Positions 41,475 through 49,387 of a stretch of 64,000 nucleotides of DNA are shown piece by piece. The DNA lies in assembly GCA_046091905.1 (NCBI GenBank), contig JBJTCN010000076.1, positions 1-64,000 of the forward strand. Reading direction: 5' to 3'. Position 1 is the first letter of the stretch, and each line of letters opens with the position of its first letter. The translations under genes were made by a program, and so were the position numbers. The notes below the pieces were generated by a model. It was not told where the DNA came from. It ran no database searches and was given only the letters and a program-made list of their open reading frames with translations. Source of the stretch: ZLKRG08 sp046091905 (GTDB lineage: Bacteria; Actinomycetota; Actinomycetes; Nanopelagicales; Nanopelagicaceae).

Positions 41475-42964
41475 ATCTCACCTCTGGATAGACCTTCAAG
41501 TATGCGCTTGCTCTCCACCTTTAATTCTGGCAAATCCTTTAGCCGTTTTAGGCCACTTACCTGCTGAAACATCCGGTGGTTACCTTGGAATTCAACCAGA
41601 TGCTCATCAATAAAATTCCAATAGAGATTGGTAAATGGACAGGCGGTATCGCCAGTTCTTAGCTTTGGATCGTATTTACAGCCTTTGCAGAAATTACCCA
41701 TCTTAGAAATATACGAACCACCAGAGATGTAGGGCTTGGTCATCATCTGCCCGCCATCTGAGTGCATTCCCATTCCAATTACATTAGGAACCATCACCCA
41801 ATCTGCGGCATCAATAAATACTTCGCGCATCCAACCCAAGAACTCATCGGGTTTCACACCGGCAAGCAAAGCTAAATTACTAAGCACCATTAAACGTGGA
41901 ATGTGATGCACCCAAGCTCGTTCTTTAATATCCGAAATTTGTTTGGAAACACAGACCATGGATGTCTTTCCGGGATCTTGAAAAAGTGGCAGCAATGGTC
42001 TGGTAAGTTCAAAGTGATTTTGTTTACGGTATTCATCGCCAAAGAACCAATAAACACCATTTATATATTCACGCCAACCTATTACTTGGCGTACAAATCC
42101 TTCGCAAGAAGCAAGCGGCACGTCACCTTTTTGATAGCGCTTACGAATCGCATCAATCACTTCAGATGCATGAATCAAACCAATATTTAAGTAAGGACTT
42201 AACAAGGAGTGATGTAGCGACCAATTCTCATCCAACATCGCATCTTCATAGGGACCAAAGTAGGCAAAGTGATTTTTGAGAAAGTAATCCAACTGCGCAA
42301 GGGCAGCCTTGCGAGAAGTGCCCCAGGTGGTACCAGGATGATCTCCCCAAAGATTTAATTTGGAATTAGTTAGCTCTCTTTCCACTTCTAAATCTAAGTC
42401 ATCTTTTTGATGGGTTAAATAAGCAGGAAATTTGTAATCTTTAGGTGGCGTTAAGCGATTCTCTTTATCAAAATTCCAAGCGCCACCTACTGGTTTTTCA
42501 CCATCCATCAGGATATTTAGCCGTTTGCGTTGTTGGCGATAGAAATTCTCCATTAATAATGATTTTTGACTCTTAGCCCAATTTAGAAAATCTTCTTTAT
42601 TGGTTAAGAAGAAATCATTCTCAAGGTAATTAACTATCGGTTTGAGGCTTTCGTAAAGTCGATATGAGTTAGGTGCTGCTGCGATAACCTCATTTAAACC
42701 CTGCTCTTTGATAACTTGCTCAATACCAGCTTTAGTAGTTTGGGCCTTTAGATAGTGAACTTCAAAACCTTCAGCCGTTAAGTCATGTGCAAAATGTCTA
42801 GCTGCAGAGATCATGAACCAAAGCCGCTGAAAATGCCACTTTCTGCTGGTCAACATGCGCTGGCTTTCGATAAGAATTATCAAATCTTTTTTCGGATCCG
42901 CGTTTTTAAGTGCACCATAATTGCGATGCAATTGATCAAAGGCTACATAAATACCGCGCTTCAT
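41471..42964 (-). CDS. Iron-sulfur bacterial cryptochrome/(6-4) photolyase
   Basis: A 497-residue FeS-BCP/PhrB-type flavoprotein. Four cysteines (in SMVCVSKQ and NFCKGCKY...DTACPF) have spacing 88, 3 and 13, identical to the 4Fe-4S ligands of Agrobacterium PhrB (350, 438, 441, 454). Other family blocks are CEGFVRQVIGWREYINGVYW and ADWVMVPNVIGMGMHSDGG. It likely repairs (6-4) photoproducts with light. First gene of a photolyase-hydrolase-tspO operon. Confidence 0.93.
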   Translation of the reverse strand: MKRGIYVAFDQLHRNYGALKNADPKKDLIILIESQRMLTSRKWHFQRLWFMISAARHFAHDLTAEGFEVHYLKAQTTKAGIEQVIKEQGLNEVIAAAPNSYRLYESLKPIVNYLENDFFLTNKEDFLNWAKSQKSLLMENFYRQQRKRLNILMDGEKPVGGAWNFDKENRLTPPKDYKFPAYLTHQKDDLDLEVERELTNSKLNLWGDHPGTTWGTSRKAALAQLDYFLKNHFAYFGPYEDAMLDENWSLHHSLLSPYLNIGLIHASEVIDAIRKRYQKGDVPLASCEGFVRQVIGWREYINGVYWFFGDEYRKQNHFELTRPLLPLFQDPGKTSMVCVSKQISDIKERAWVHHIPRLMVLSNLALLAGVKPDEFLGWMREVFIDAADWVMVPNVIGMGMHSDGGQMMTKPYISGGSYISKMGNFCKGCKYDPKLRTGDTACPFTNLYWNFIDEHLVEFQGNHRMFQQVSGLKRLKDLPELKVESKRILEGLSRGEI

Positions 42965-42987
42965 ACGGATTACCTCATCTTCTTAAG

Positions 42988-43587
42988 TTAGAAGATTTGA
43001 TTGCCATACTTTAAAATAATTGCAATCGCCAAGAATGTGTAAATTGCAGAGTAGATGACCCGACCCCAACCACGATCTAGGAAATTCATAACTTTGGCGT
43101 AATTAGCTTCAGATAAGTTCCAAGTATTCTCGACTAAATTTATGCGGGTCATAGTGCTGAAAACAGTTACCGTGGAAACAGTCACTAGTAAGCACCATGG
43201 GCAGAAAGCTTTAATGACAAAGAAACTTTGGGAAAGTAACCAGAGCGCAAAGATAAGACCTAAGCCGTATACAACATGAGCTACGCGCAAAAATAATTTA
43301 GGAAAAGTGACTAATCCCAGACCTGCAATTGCCACTGTGATAACCACAGGTTCGGTCATCAATCCAATAAAGGAATTTGGGAAACCAAGGAGCGTTGATT
43401 GCCAAGCTTTTGCGACTTTTCCGCAAGAAACTACCGCATTGATATCGCAGGCAAATTTAGAGTTTGGATTTCCGGTTAATTTCCAAGCATCAATTGAGAG
43501 CACCAAAGAGGCAATCAGACTGAGCACCGAGCTAATTAGCATCGCAATGTATGTCTTGCGATAAGCCAGCAATCGCTCTGAAGTCAT
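42988..43587 (-). CDS. Vitamin K epoxide reductase (VKOR) family protein
   Basis: A 199-residue, about five-helix membrane protein. Loop cysteines are in FACDINAVVSCGKVA and the quinone-proximal active site is AFCPWCLLV (CxxC). Bacterial VKOR reoxidises DsbA-like proteins to make disulfides outside the cytoplasm, passing electrons to quinone. ATG 43587 is chosen because it follows a TAAACT hexamer by 7 nt; an upstream start would run into the divergent carbonic anhydrase gene. No DsbA partner is adjacent. Confidence 0.9.
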   Translation of the reverse strand: MTSERLLAYRKTYIAMLISSVLSLIASLVLSIDAWKLTGNPNSKFACDINAVVSCGKVAKAWQSTLLGFPNSFIGLMTEPVVITVAIAGLGLVTFPKLFLRVAHVVYGLGLIFALWLLSQSFFVIKAFCPWCLLVTVSTVTVFSTMTRINLVENTWNLSEANYAKVMNFLDRGWGRVIYSAIYTFLAIAIILKYGNQIF

Positions 43588-43594
43588 GCGGAGA

Positions 43595-43600
43595 AGTTTA
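43595..43600 (-). promoter_or_regulatory. -10 hexamer of leaderless VKOR gene
   Basis: On the minus strand TAAACT, 7 nt, then ATG at 43587. Confidence 0.52.
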
Positions 43601-43626
43601 GCGCAGCGCCAAGTGGCGCTATCCAA

Positions 43627-43632
43627 TAAACT
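43627..43632 (+). promoter_or_regulatory. -10 hexamer of leaderless carbonic anhydrase gene
   Basis: TAAACT, 7 nt, then ATG at 43640. It mirrors the VKOR promoter on the other strand, so two divergent leaderless promoters share about 50 nt. Confidence 0.52.
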
Positions 43633-43639
43633 TTGGCCT

Positions 43640-44158
43640 ATGCCGGCCCAAGAATTTCCACATGACAAATTTGATGATCTTTTAGCTGCGAACTCTGAAT
43701 ATCAAAAGAGCTTTAAATATTCAGAATTAACTGGCCGGGCACAAAAAGGCTTAGCAATTGTTACCTGTATGGATTCTCGAATTAATCCGCTTTCAGTAGT
43801 TGGTATGCGTTCGGGTGATGCCAAAATCCTAAGAAATGCCGGAGCACGCGTAACCGAAGACGTATTGCGCACCTTGGTTCTGGCGACTTACCTATTAGGA
43901 GTAGAGCGCATCTTGGTAATGCCACATACTGATTGCCGAATGGCAAAATCAGAAGAGCCAGAAATACATGCAACAATTTTGGAACAATTTGATGTTGATA
44001 CTAGATCTTTAGAATTTCGCACCGTTTCAGATCAAATAGGTGCACTTGCAATTGACGTGCAGAGAATTCGTTCTTATCCGTTAATCCGTAAAGGCGTTTC
44101 GGTCGCAGGCGCAATTTACGATGTAGCTAATGGCTCAGTTACGCCAATTGATTGCTAA
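43640..44158 (+). CDS. Beta-class carbonic anhydrase
   Basis: A 172-residue beta-carbonic anhydrase interconverting CO2 and bicarbonate. Zinc ligands are in VTCMDSRINPLS (Cys, with the Asp-Arg dyad) and MPHTDC (His, Cys), with RNAGARVTEDVLRTL between them. The protein resembles the short mycobacterial CanA type. ATG 43640 is supported by the -10 at 43627; a longer frame from 43586 would overlap VKOR. Confidence 0.92.
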   Translation: MPAQEFPHDKFDDLLAANSEYQKSFKYSELTGRAQKGLAIVTCMDSRINPLSVVGMRSGDAKILRNAGARVTEDVLRTLVLATYLLGVERILVMPHTDCRMAKSEEPEIHATILEQFDVDTRSLEFRTVSDQIGALAIDVQRIRSYPLIRKGVSVAGAIYDVANGSVTPIDC

Positions 44159-44184
44159 CTGAGATTGTTAACTTAGATCGCTCA

Positions 44185-45372
44185 ATGTATTTAAAAATAG
44201 TGCTCCTAAAAGCCAGAGCAATAGGCGCACTCTCTAGATTATTAAGACAAGGTAATGGCGTAGTTATTGCCGGCCGCTTTATTTTAAAATTTGCGCCAAA
44301 TTCAGTTTCTAAATTGGCTGCTAATAAAAGAGTGGTTTTGATCTCTGGCACTAATGGAAAATCAACTACTGCTAAATTAATTGCGGAAGCACTTGGTACG
44401 AAGTACTCAGTAGCTCACAATCACACTGGTGCTAATCTTTTTGCCGGAGTCGCGGCAGCTCTTGGCGCTAATCCAAAAGCAGAAGTTGCGGTTTTAGAAG
44501 TAGATGAATTGGTGCTGCCGTGGGCAATTGAAAAGACCAAACCTGAATTGGTGGTCTTACTTAATTTAGGGCGCGATCAGTTGGATCGACTATCTGAAGT
44601 GCGGATAGTCTCTAATAAATGGCGCGCATCGCTACAAGGTCAAAGAGTTTTGGCATCCACAGATGATCCCTTTGTAGTTTTTGCCGCGCAAAGCGCCGAA
44701 GCCCAAATCTGGTTTAGCGCGCAGGAAAAGGGCCATCTGGATGCGGCCACCTGCCCAGCATGTGGCCAATTACTTAATTGGGAAGCTGATGGCGCTAACT
44801 ATTGGTGCCAATGTGGATTTAAGAAACCAGATGCCATTTGGACGCTAAGCGGCGATACTTTAAATCAGGAATTTAAAGTAGCAAGCGCAATCCCGGGTTT
44901 TGCTGCGCAACAAAATGCTGCGCGCGCATTTATCGTGGCAAATGAATTTGGCATTGATTTAGCTGCTGCTAATAAGGCAATTGGTATCGTGAAGGCAGTT
45001 GATGGTCGTTTTTCAAATAAGAAAATTGGTGAAACTAATTTTCGATTGCTGCTTTCCAAGAACCCCTCATCATGGCGAGAAACTTTAGCCACCAGTAAGT
45101 TAGGTCCGAAGCAAGTTTTATTGGTAGTAAATGCCAATACTCAAGATGGTAAGGATACCTCTTGGTTATGGGATGTAGATTTCACTCCGCTATCAGGTCG
45201 TGAAGTTTTAGTTACTGGTGATCGCAGAGCTGATGTTGCCGCGCGATTAACTGTTGATGGTATTACTTATAGAGTAGTTGAGAATGAAGTAGCTGCTTCA
45301 AAGATATTTGGAGCTATTGACGCGGACATTATTGCCAGCTATACCGCATTTCATCGATTGGCTAACAAATGA
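44185..45372 (+). CDS. murT: Lipid II isoglutaminyl synthase, MurT subunit
   Basis: A 395-residue Mur-ligase-like protein with ATP motif ISGTNGKSTTAKL, LEVDELVLPWAI, LNLGRDQLDR, an inserted four-cysteine zinc ribbon (CPACGQLLNW ... YWCQCGF) and a DUF1727 C-terminal domain. With GatD it amidates D-Glu of the peptidoglycan stem peptide on lipid II. ATG 44185 is chosen over a TTG at 44152 inside the carbonic anhydrase gene. ATGA overlap with gatD. Confidence 0.93.
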   Translation: MYLKIVLLKARAIGALSRLLRQGNGVVIAGRFILKFAPNSVSKLAANKRVVLISGTNGKSTTAKLIAEALGTKYSVAHNHTGANLFAGVAAALGANPKAEVAVLEVDELVLPWAIEKTKPELVVLLNLGRDQLDRLSEVRIVSNKWRASLQGQRVLASTDDPFVVFAAQSAEAQIWFSAQEKGHLDAATCPACGQLLNWEADGANYWCQCGFKKPDAIWTLSGDTLNQEFKVASAIPGFAAQQNAARAFIVANEFGIDLAAANKAIGIVKAVDGRFSNKKIGETNFRLLLSKNPSSWRETLATSKLGPKQVLLVVNANTQDGKDTSWLWDVDFTPLSGREVLVTGDRRADVAARLTVDGITYRVVENEVAASKIFGAIDADIIASYTAFHRLANK

Positions 45373-46067
45373 TAAAAATTATCAATTTGTTACCGGAGCT
45401 ACTTGGAACTTACGGTGATCAAGGAAATGTCGCCACGTTATCTTGGCGTTTAAGTCAGCGCGGCATTGAAAATCAAATAATTCATGCATCGGCTTACCAT
45501 TCATTACCTACCGATGGAGATTTTTATCTTTTAGGTGGCGGAGAAGATGATGCGCAAGTTGCCGCAGTTGAATTATTAAGACGTGAAAATGTTTTGCAGC
45601 GCGCGTTAGATAATGGCGCACAGATTTTTGCAGTCTGCGCAGGATTTCAATTATTAGGTAGTAGCTTTCCGGCATCTGGTGGCCGAATAATTGCAGGGCT
45701 TGGGCTACTGCCGATTGTGACCGAACCAGCTACACCTAGAAGTGTGGGTGAACTATTAGTTGATTCCACGATTGGAATTGGCCAATTAACGGGCTTTGAA
45801 AATCATGCGGGGCAGACGAAATTTGTAGAGAAGCTGCAACCGCTCGGAATCACTAAGCGTGGAATTGGCAACCACGCCATGGAAGCTTGTGATGGCGCAG
45901 TAACGGATCAAATCATCGCAACTTATATGCATGGACCAGCGCTAGTTCGAAATCCAAAACTTGCCGATTATTTCTTAGGTAGAAAAGTTAGCGCGCTGGC
46001 ACCGATTAAAGATGATTCCGTATTTACTGAGCTTCACGCATCTTGCGTCGCTCGGGCCGCGAAGTAA
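45369..46067 (+). CDS. gatD: Lipid II isoglutaminyl synthase, GatD glutaminase subunit
   Basis: A 232-residue class I glutamine amidotransferase-like protein giving ammonia to MurT. Nucleophile Cys in FAVCAGFQLLG, LGGGEDDAQ, TGFENHAGQT and catalytic His in YMHGPALVRNP, all typical of GatD/CobQ-like enzymes. Its last 44 nt overlap the 3' end of the convergent hydrolase gene. Confidence 0.93.
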   Translation: MIKIINLLPELLGTYGDQGNVATLSWRLSQRGIENQIIHASAYHSLPTDGDFYLLGGGEDDAQVAAVELLRRENVLQRALDNGAQIFAVCAGFQLLGSSFPASGGRIIAGLGLLPIVTEPATPRSVGELLVDSTIGIGQLTGFENHAGQTKFVEKLQPLGITKRGIGNHAMEACDGAVTDQIIATYMHGPALVRNPKLADYFLGRKVSALAPIKDDSVFTELHASCVARAAK

Positions 46068-46809
46068 CTGGATATTCGTGGTTTAATAAAAAGTCTCGGA
46101 TTATTTTATTTAGAAGTACTGGCTGATCTTTATCTATGGAATGTGAGGCGCCTGGAATAATTGCTAGGCGCGAATTTTCAATAGCTTCATAGATCTCTTT
46201 GGTATGTTTTAAATCAACCACATCGTCGTCACCTGCGATAACCAGCGCTGGGCATTTAATACTCTTTAATTGTTTCTTGGTCATATTTGGTTCGGTGGAC
46301 CAAATCTTGGCCATCTTCTTAATTTTCTTAATTAAGGTCTCTGCTCCATCGGGAGAAAAGGCTGCATATTTAGCTTTTTCCGCATCGCCCGGAACCCAAG
46401 GTTCAATTGATACGCCGCCGTGATGATAATTAGCGCCAACTAAAGTTATGGTCTTAACTAAATCGGGGCGATTAATGGCAACTAAGAGCGCGATGATTCC
46501 GCCATCGGAAAAACCAATTAGATGCGCAGGTTCTTTAACTACATCTTCTAGAAAAGCAATTGCTTCTTGGTTTTGAAAATCAAAGTGAAAACTGCCTGTC
46601 TGATCCGGCGTACGTCCATGGCCAGCGCGATCATATGAATAGACGTGAAAACCTTTCACACTTGGCAGCAGCCGACCATCAAAACCTTCAGATTGCGACA
46701 TACCACCATGCAGCAGTACGACCTTCTCCTTGGAGCCGAATAATGGTTTGGCCTGACTTGCCCAAATCTTCTGGCCACGTAAATTGATGTAGCTGCGCTG
46801 GAACTTCAT
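46024..46809 (-). CDS. Alpha/beta hydrolase
   Basis: A 261-residue alpha/beta-hydrolase: HGGMSQSEG oxyanion loop, GFSDGGIIAL nucleophile elbow, DDDVVDLKH acid region and GASHSIDKD catalytic His. The reaction is unknown. Its C-terminus (RPERRKMREAQ) is encoded opposite the end of gatD, a 44-nt convergent overlap. Confidence 0.82.
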   Translation of the reverse strand: MKFQRSYINLRGQKIWASQAKPLFGSKEKVVLLHGGMSQSEGFDGRLLPSVKGFHVYSYDRAGHGRTPDQTGSFHFDFQNQEAIAFLEDVVKEPAHLIGFSDGGIIALLVAINRPDLVKTITLVGANYHHGGVSIEPWVPGDAEKAKYAAFSPDGAETLIKKIKKMAKIWSTEPNMTKKQLKSIKCPALVIAGDDDVVDLKHTKEIYEAIENSRLAIIPGASHSIDKDQPVLLNKIIRDFLLNHEYPVTSRPERRKMREAQ

Positions 46810-46816
46810 GGGTTAA

Positions 46817-46822
46817 ATCTTA
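46817..46822 (-). promoter_or_regulatory. -10 hexamer of leaderless hydrolase gene
   Basis: On the minus strand TAAGAT, 7 nt, then ATG at 46809. Confidence 0.48.
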
Positions 46823-46835
46823 TTGAAACTGGTGG

Positions 46836-46841
46836 CAGAAT
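46836..46841 (+). promoter_or_regulatory. -10 hexamer of leaderless PLP decarboxylase gene
   Basis: CAGAAT, 6 nt, then GTG at 46848. This supports GTG 46848 as start rather than the TTG at 46842. Confidence 0.45.
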
Positions 46842-46847
46842 TTGTGC

Positions 46848-48197
46848 GTGCATAAATTTAATGCAGAGGTCGAAGAGGTTGCAGATGAGATTCTGGCCTA
46901 CGCACTTGATCGCCTTCGCTTAGAACCGCCACTCGATGGGCCGCTAACTGCTGCAGAGCTCTATGAAAAAGTTGGCAACACCATCACTGAAAAAGGTTTA
47001 GGCGGCTTACCTACTTTAGAAATTTTCAAAGAGGTTTTAGCCAAAGCCTGTATCTCCACAGATCACGAGAGATATTTGGCATTTATTCCAACTGCGCCAT
47101 CTGAGTATTCATCGCTCTTTGATTTAGTGGTCTCTGCAGCATCGATTTATGGCGGCTCATGGCAAGAAGGCGCAGGCGCAGTCTTTGCAGAGAATCAGGC
47201 GCTACGTTGGTTGGCAGATTTAGCCGGCTTTCCAGAATCGGCAGGTGGCGTATTTGTATCTGGCGGCACGATTGGAAATTTATCGGCGCTAGTTGTGGCG
47301 CGTGAAGATGCTAGACGAAATCATCCAGACCATAAGGGTAAGTGGGCAGTGGTCTGTGGCGACCAAGCGCATTCTTCAATTGCTGGCGCTGCCAAAATTA
47401 TGGATGTCGAAATTATTAAAGCAAAACGCAGCGCGGATGGAAAAATTTATGGCGATGCAGTTGAAAGCGCAATCGAAGAGTATGAGAAAAATGGCGGCCG
47501 AGTTTTCTGCATCGTGGCAACCGCTGGCACTACTAATTTAGGAATTGTTGATCACCTTGATTCAATTGATGATGTCGCAGTGGTACGCGATATCTGGTTT
47601 CACGTTGATGGCGCATATGGCTTAGCCGCGCTCTGCGCACCATCTGTGCGCGCCAAATTTGATGGCATTGAATATGCAGATTCATTTATTGTAGATCCAC
47701 ATAAATGGTTATTTGCACCATTTGATGCCTGCGCACTTATCTATAAAGATCCGAAGTTAGCTAAAGAATCATTGGCGCAGCATGCAAGTTACTTAGATAC
47801 CCTGCATGAAAATGATGATTGGAATCCATCAGATTATGCAATTCATTTAACTAGACGTACCCGTGGTTTGCCATTCTGGTTTAGTTTGGCGGCCAATGGC
47901 ACTGATGCATATAAAGATGCAATGGAATACACCATGTTGATTGCGAAAAAAGCGGTGGAATTAATTAAGGCCCATCCAAATTTAGATTTACTTATGGAAC
48001 CAGAACTTTCCATTGTGGCATTTACGAGAAAAGGCTGGCAGAAAGAGGATTATCAGCGCTGGTCCGATAAATTATTAAAAGATCAGATTGGATTTGTCAC
48101 CCCGTCATCGCATGAAGGCCAGCCAATATTGCGTTTTGCAATCGTAAATCCTTGGACAAATGTCGATGATTTAGAGAAGATTTTAGAGACGATGTAG
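46848..48197 (+). CDS. PLP-dependent group II amino-acid decarboxylase
   Basis: A 449-residue decarboxylase of the glutamate/aromatic amino-acid/aspartate type. PLP Lys in VDPHKWLFAPFDACALIY, FHVDGAYG upstream, GGTIGNLSALVVARED, and CGDQAHSSIAGAAKIM. Substrate is not decided by sequence; aspartate (beta-alanine for pantothenate) or an aromatic amino acid are both possible. It stands alone with its own leaderless promoter. Confidence 0.87.
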   Translation: MHKFNAEVEEVADEILAYALDRLRLEPPLDGPLTAAELYEKVGNTITEKGLGGLPTLEIFKEVLAKACISTDHERYLAFIPTAPSEYSSLFDLVVSAASIYGGSWQEGAGAVFAENQALRWLADLAGFPESAGGVFVSGGTIGNLSALVVAREDARRNHPDHKGKWAVVCGDQAHSSIAGAAKIMDVEIIKAKRSADGKIYGDAVESAIEEYEKNGGRVFCIVATAGTTNLGIVDHLDSIDDVAVVRDIWFHVDGAYGLAALCAPSVRAKFDGIEYADSFIVDPHKWLFAPFDACALIYKDPKLAKESLAQHASYLDTLHENDDWNPSDYAIHLTRRTRGLPFWFSLAANGTDAYKDAMEYTMLIAKKAVELIKAHPNLDLLMEPELSIVAFTRKGWQKEDYQRWSDKLLKDQIGFVTPSSHEGQPILRFAIVNPWTNVDDLEKILETM

Positions 48198-48203
48198 TAG
48201 AGT
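48198..48203 (+). promoter_or_regulatory. -10 hexamer of leaderless DUF3263 gene
   Basis: TAGAGT, 7 nt, then ATG at 48211. It favours ATG 48211 over the GTG at 48202. Confidence 0.45.
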
Positions 48204-48210
48204 GCGCCAT

Positions 48211-48468
48211 ATGTCAGCGATGGAAAATATCAGTGCGGTTACCACGCTCTCTGATTTGGAATCTCGGATCCTAGATTTCGAAAGATCATGGTGGCGTTAT
48301 GCCGGTGCCAAGGAGAGCGCAATTAAAGAGCTCTTTGATTTAACTCCAGCGCGCTACTATCAATTATTAAATGATTTGATTGATCGCGATGATGCTTTAG
48401 CAGCAGCGCCAATTTTGGTTAAGCGACTTCGTCGCCTGCGCGAAGCGCGCACCACTGCACGTTTTTAA
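48211..48468 (+). CDS. DUF3263 protein
   Basis: An 85-residue helical protein with the DUF3263 core ILDFERSWWRYAGAKESAIKELF and TPARYYQLLNDLIDR in pieces, ending in a basic tail (LVKRLRRLREARTT). This family is widespread and nearly confined to Actinobacteria. It looks like a small helix-turn-helix protein, but function is unknown. Its stop overlaps the convergent YgjP-like gene by 4 nt. Confidence 0.88.
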   Translation: MSAMENISAVTTLSDLESRILDFERSWWRYAGAKESAIKELFDLTPARYYQLLNDLIDRDDALAAAPILVKRLRRLREARTTARF

Positions 48469-49031
48469 TTATTCTCCGCTAACTCAAAACCCGCTAAAAA
48501 TGCCTCAGCTTCTAAATGGCGCGGATAGCGATGTAAAAATTCATAAAACTCTGGACCATGATCTGCATGTTGAAGATGAATCGCTTCGTGATAGAGCACA
48601 AACTCCAATACATATTCTGGCGCTCGCTGTAATTTGCTAGCCAAACGGATGGTTCGATCCACTGAGGTACAAGAACCCCAACGTTCATTCATAGGCCGCC
48701 AAGCAACACTTGCTGGTCGAAGCGTGATCTCTGGTGCGTAGCGGCTTAGCAACTGTTCTGCGGCCTCCATTAGCTCTGATTCAGCCGGCGCCACCTCTTT
48801 AGCTCGAATTTTGGCGATCATCTCAGGGACTACCTGGCGCTCTTCCGCCTTTGAAAGCCGGGCCGGGATTGAGATGATGATCTTGCCACCTTGCCTAAAG
48901 GCGGCGATGTTTCGTTTCCGCTTTTTAGAGCGGATTACCACAATTTCGCCCTCATCGATACCCGGCAGAGTTTGTTCAATCACATCGTCAATCAAACTAT
49001 TCACCAATTTATCAACGGAACCATCAACCAC
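48465..49031 (-). CDS. YgjP-like zinc metallopeptidase domain protein (DUF45)
   Basis: A 188-residue protein of the YgjP/DUF45 gluzincin-like family. The zinc motif is YHEAIHLQHADHGPEF (HExxH plus a downstream His), preceded by RWGSCTS, the usual strand before it. Family members are putative intracellular proteases. It starts with GTG, possibly leaderless (AAGAAT, 6 nt, GTG). Confidence 0.86.
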   Translation of the reverse strand: MVDGSVDKLVNSLIDDVIEQTLPGIDEGEIVVIRSKKRKRNIAAFRQGGKIIISIPARLSKAEERQVVPEMIAKIRAKEVAPAESELMEAAEQLLSRYAPEITLRPASVAWRPMNERWGSCTSVDRTIRLASKLQRAPEYVLEFVLYHEAIHLQHADHGPEFYEFLHRYPRHLEAEAFLAGFELAENN

Positions 49032-49387
49032 GACTTTATTCTTTCATCTCTACTTCTGAAATATTCGGATATGCCAAGGAAAAACACGGAAAGTTTTGGC
49101 AGAAACTCTATGGAACTATGTAAAGGTATGAAAAAAACCGTAGAAATTTCTCAAAAATTTACGTTGTCAAGTTTGCTTACGATGGAAAGTAAGTCTAAGT
49201 TTTGCCTCAGCAAGATCCTCGGATAACTTTTTCGATAGCTGCAAGGGGAAGGCAGTTATAGAGAATGGGCCCGAGGATTTTGCCTTGTCCGGAGCTGTTA
49301 CAGAAATAAACTGAACGAATGGTTCCGCAGCAGCCGTGAACACCAATAGATACTTGCTTTAACCCTAATCTTTAACCCTAATCAAAT
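49032..49387. other. 356-base gene-free stretch with inverted and tandem repeats
   Basis: No recognised gene. Visible features: ATCCTCGG and CCGAGGAT as arms of a large nested stem-loop (about 49214-49276) with inner ATAAC/GTTAT and CTGC/GCAG pairs; a TTTAACCCTAATC tandem duplicate at 49358-49383; a small plus-strand frame from ATG 49071 (51 codons); and a minus-strand frame without a start reading VSIGVHGCCGTIRSVYFCNS. It may be a structured RNA, a gene remnant or a long 5'/3' region. I searched by eye for tmRNA, RNase P and SRP motifs and found none. Confidence 0.3.
49358..49383 (+). repeat. Tandem duplicate of a 13-mer
   Basis: TTTAACCCTAATC occurs twice in direct succession, ending 5 nt before the stop of the DUF2342 gene on the other strand. 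It may arise from slippage. Confidence 0.7.

Noticed and set aside
48891..49226. Plus-strand frame of 111 codons covering the start of the YgjP-like gene and part of the gap
   Set aside because: Its first half is antisense to a well-supported metallopeptidase gene and shows no protein-like conservation; only the short piece after 49071 is outside it and remains undecided.
49358..49383. Telomere-like repeat suggesting a linear replicon end
   Set aside because: Only two copies of the 13-mer, embedded between coding genes; slippage is a simpler explanation.
49032..49387. tmRNA, RNase P RNA or SRP RNA
   Set aside because: None of the hallmark segments (tmRNA ends, RNase P GAGGAAAGTCCGGGC, SRP tetraloop region) is present on either strand.
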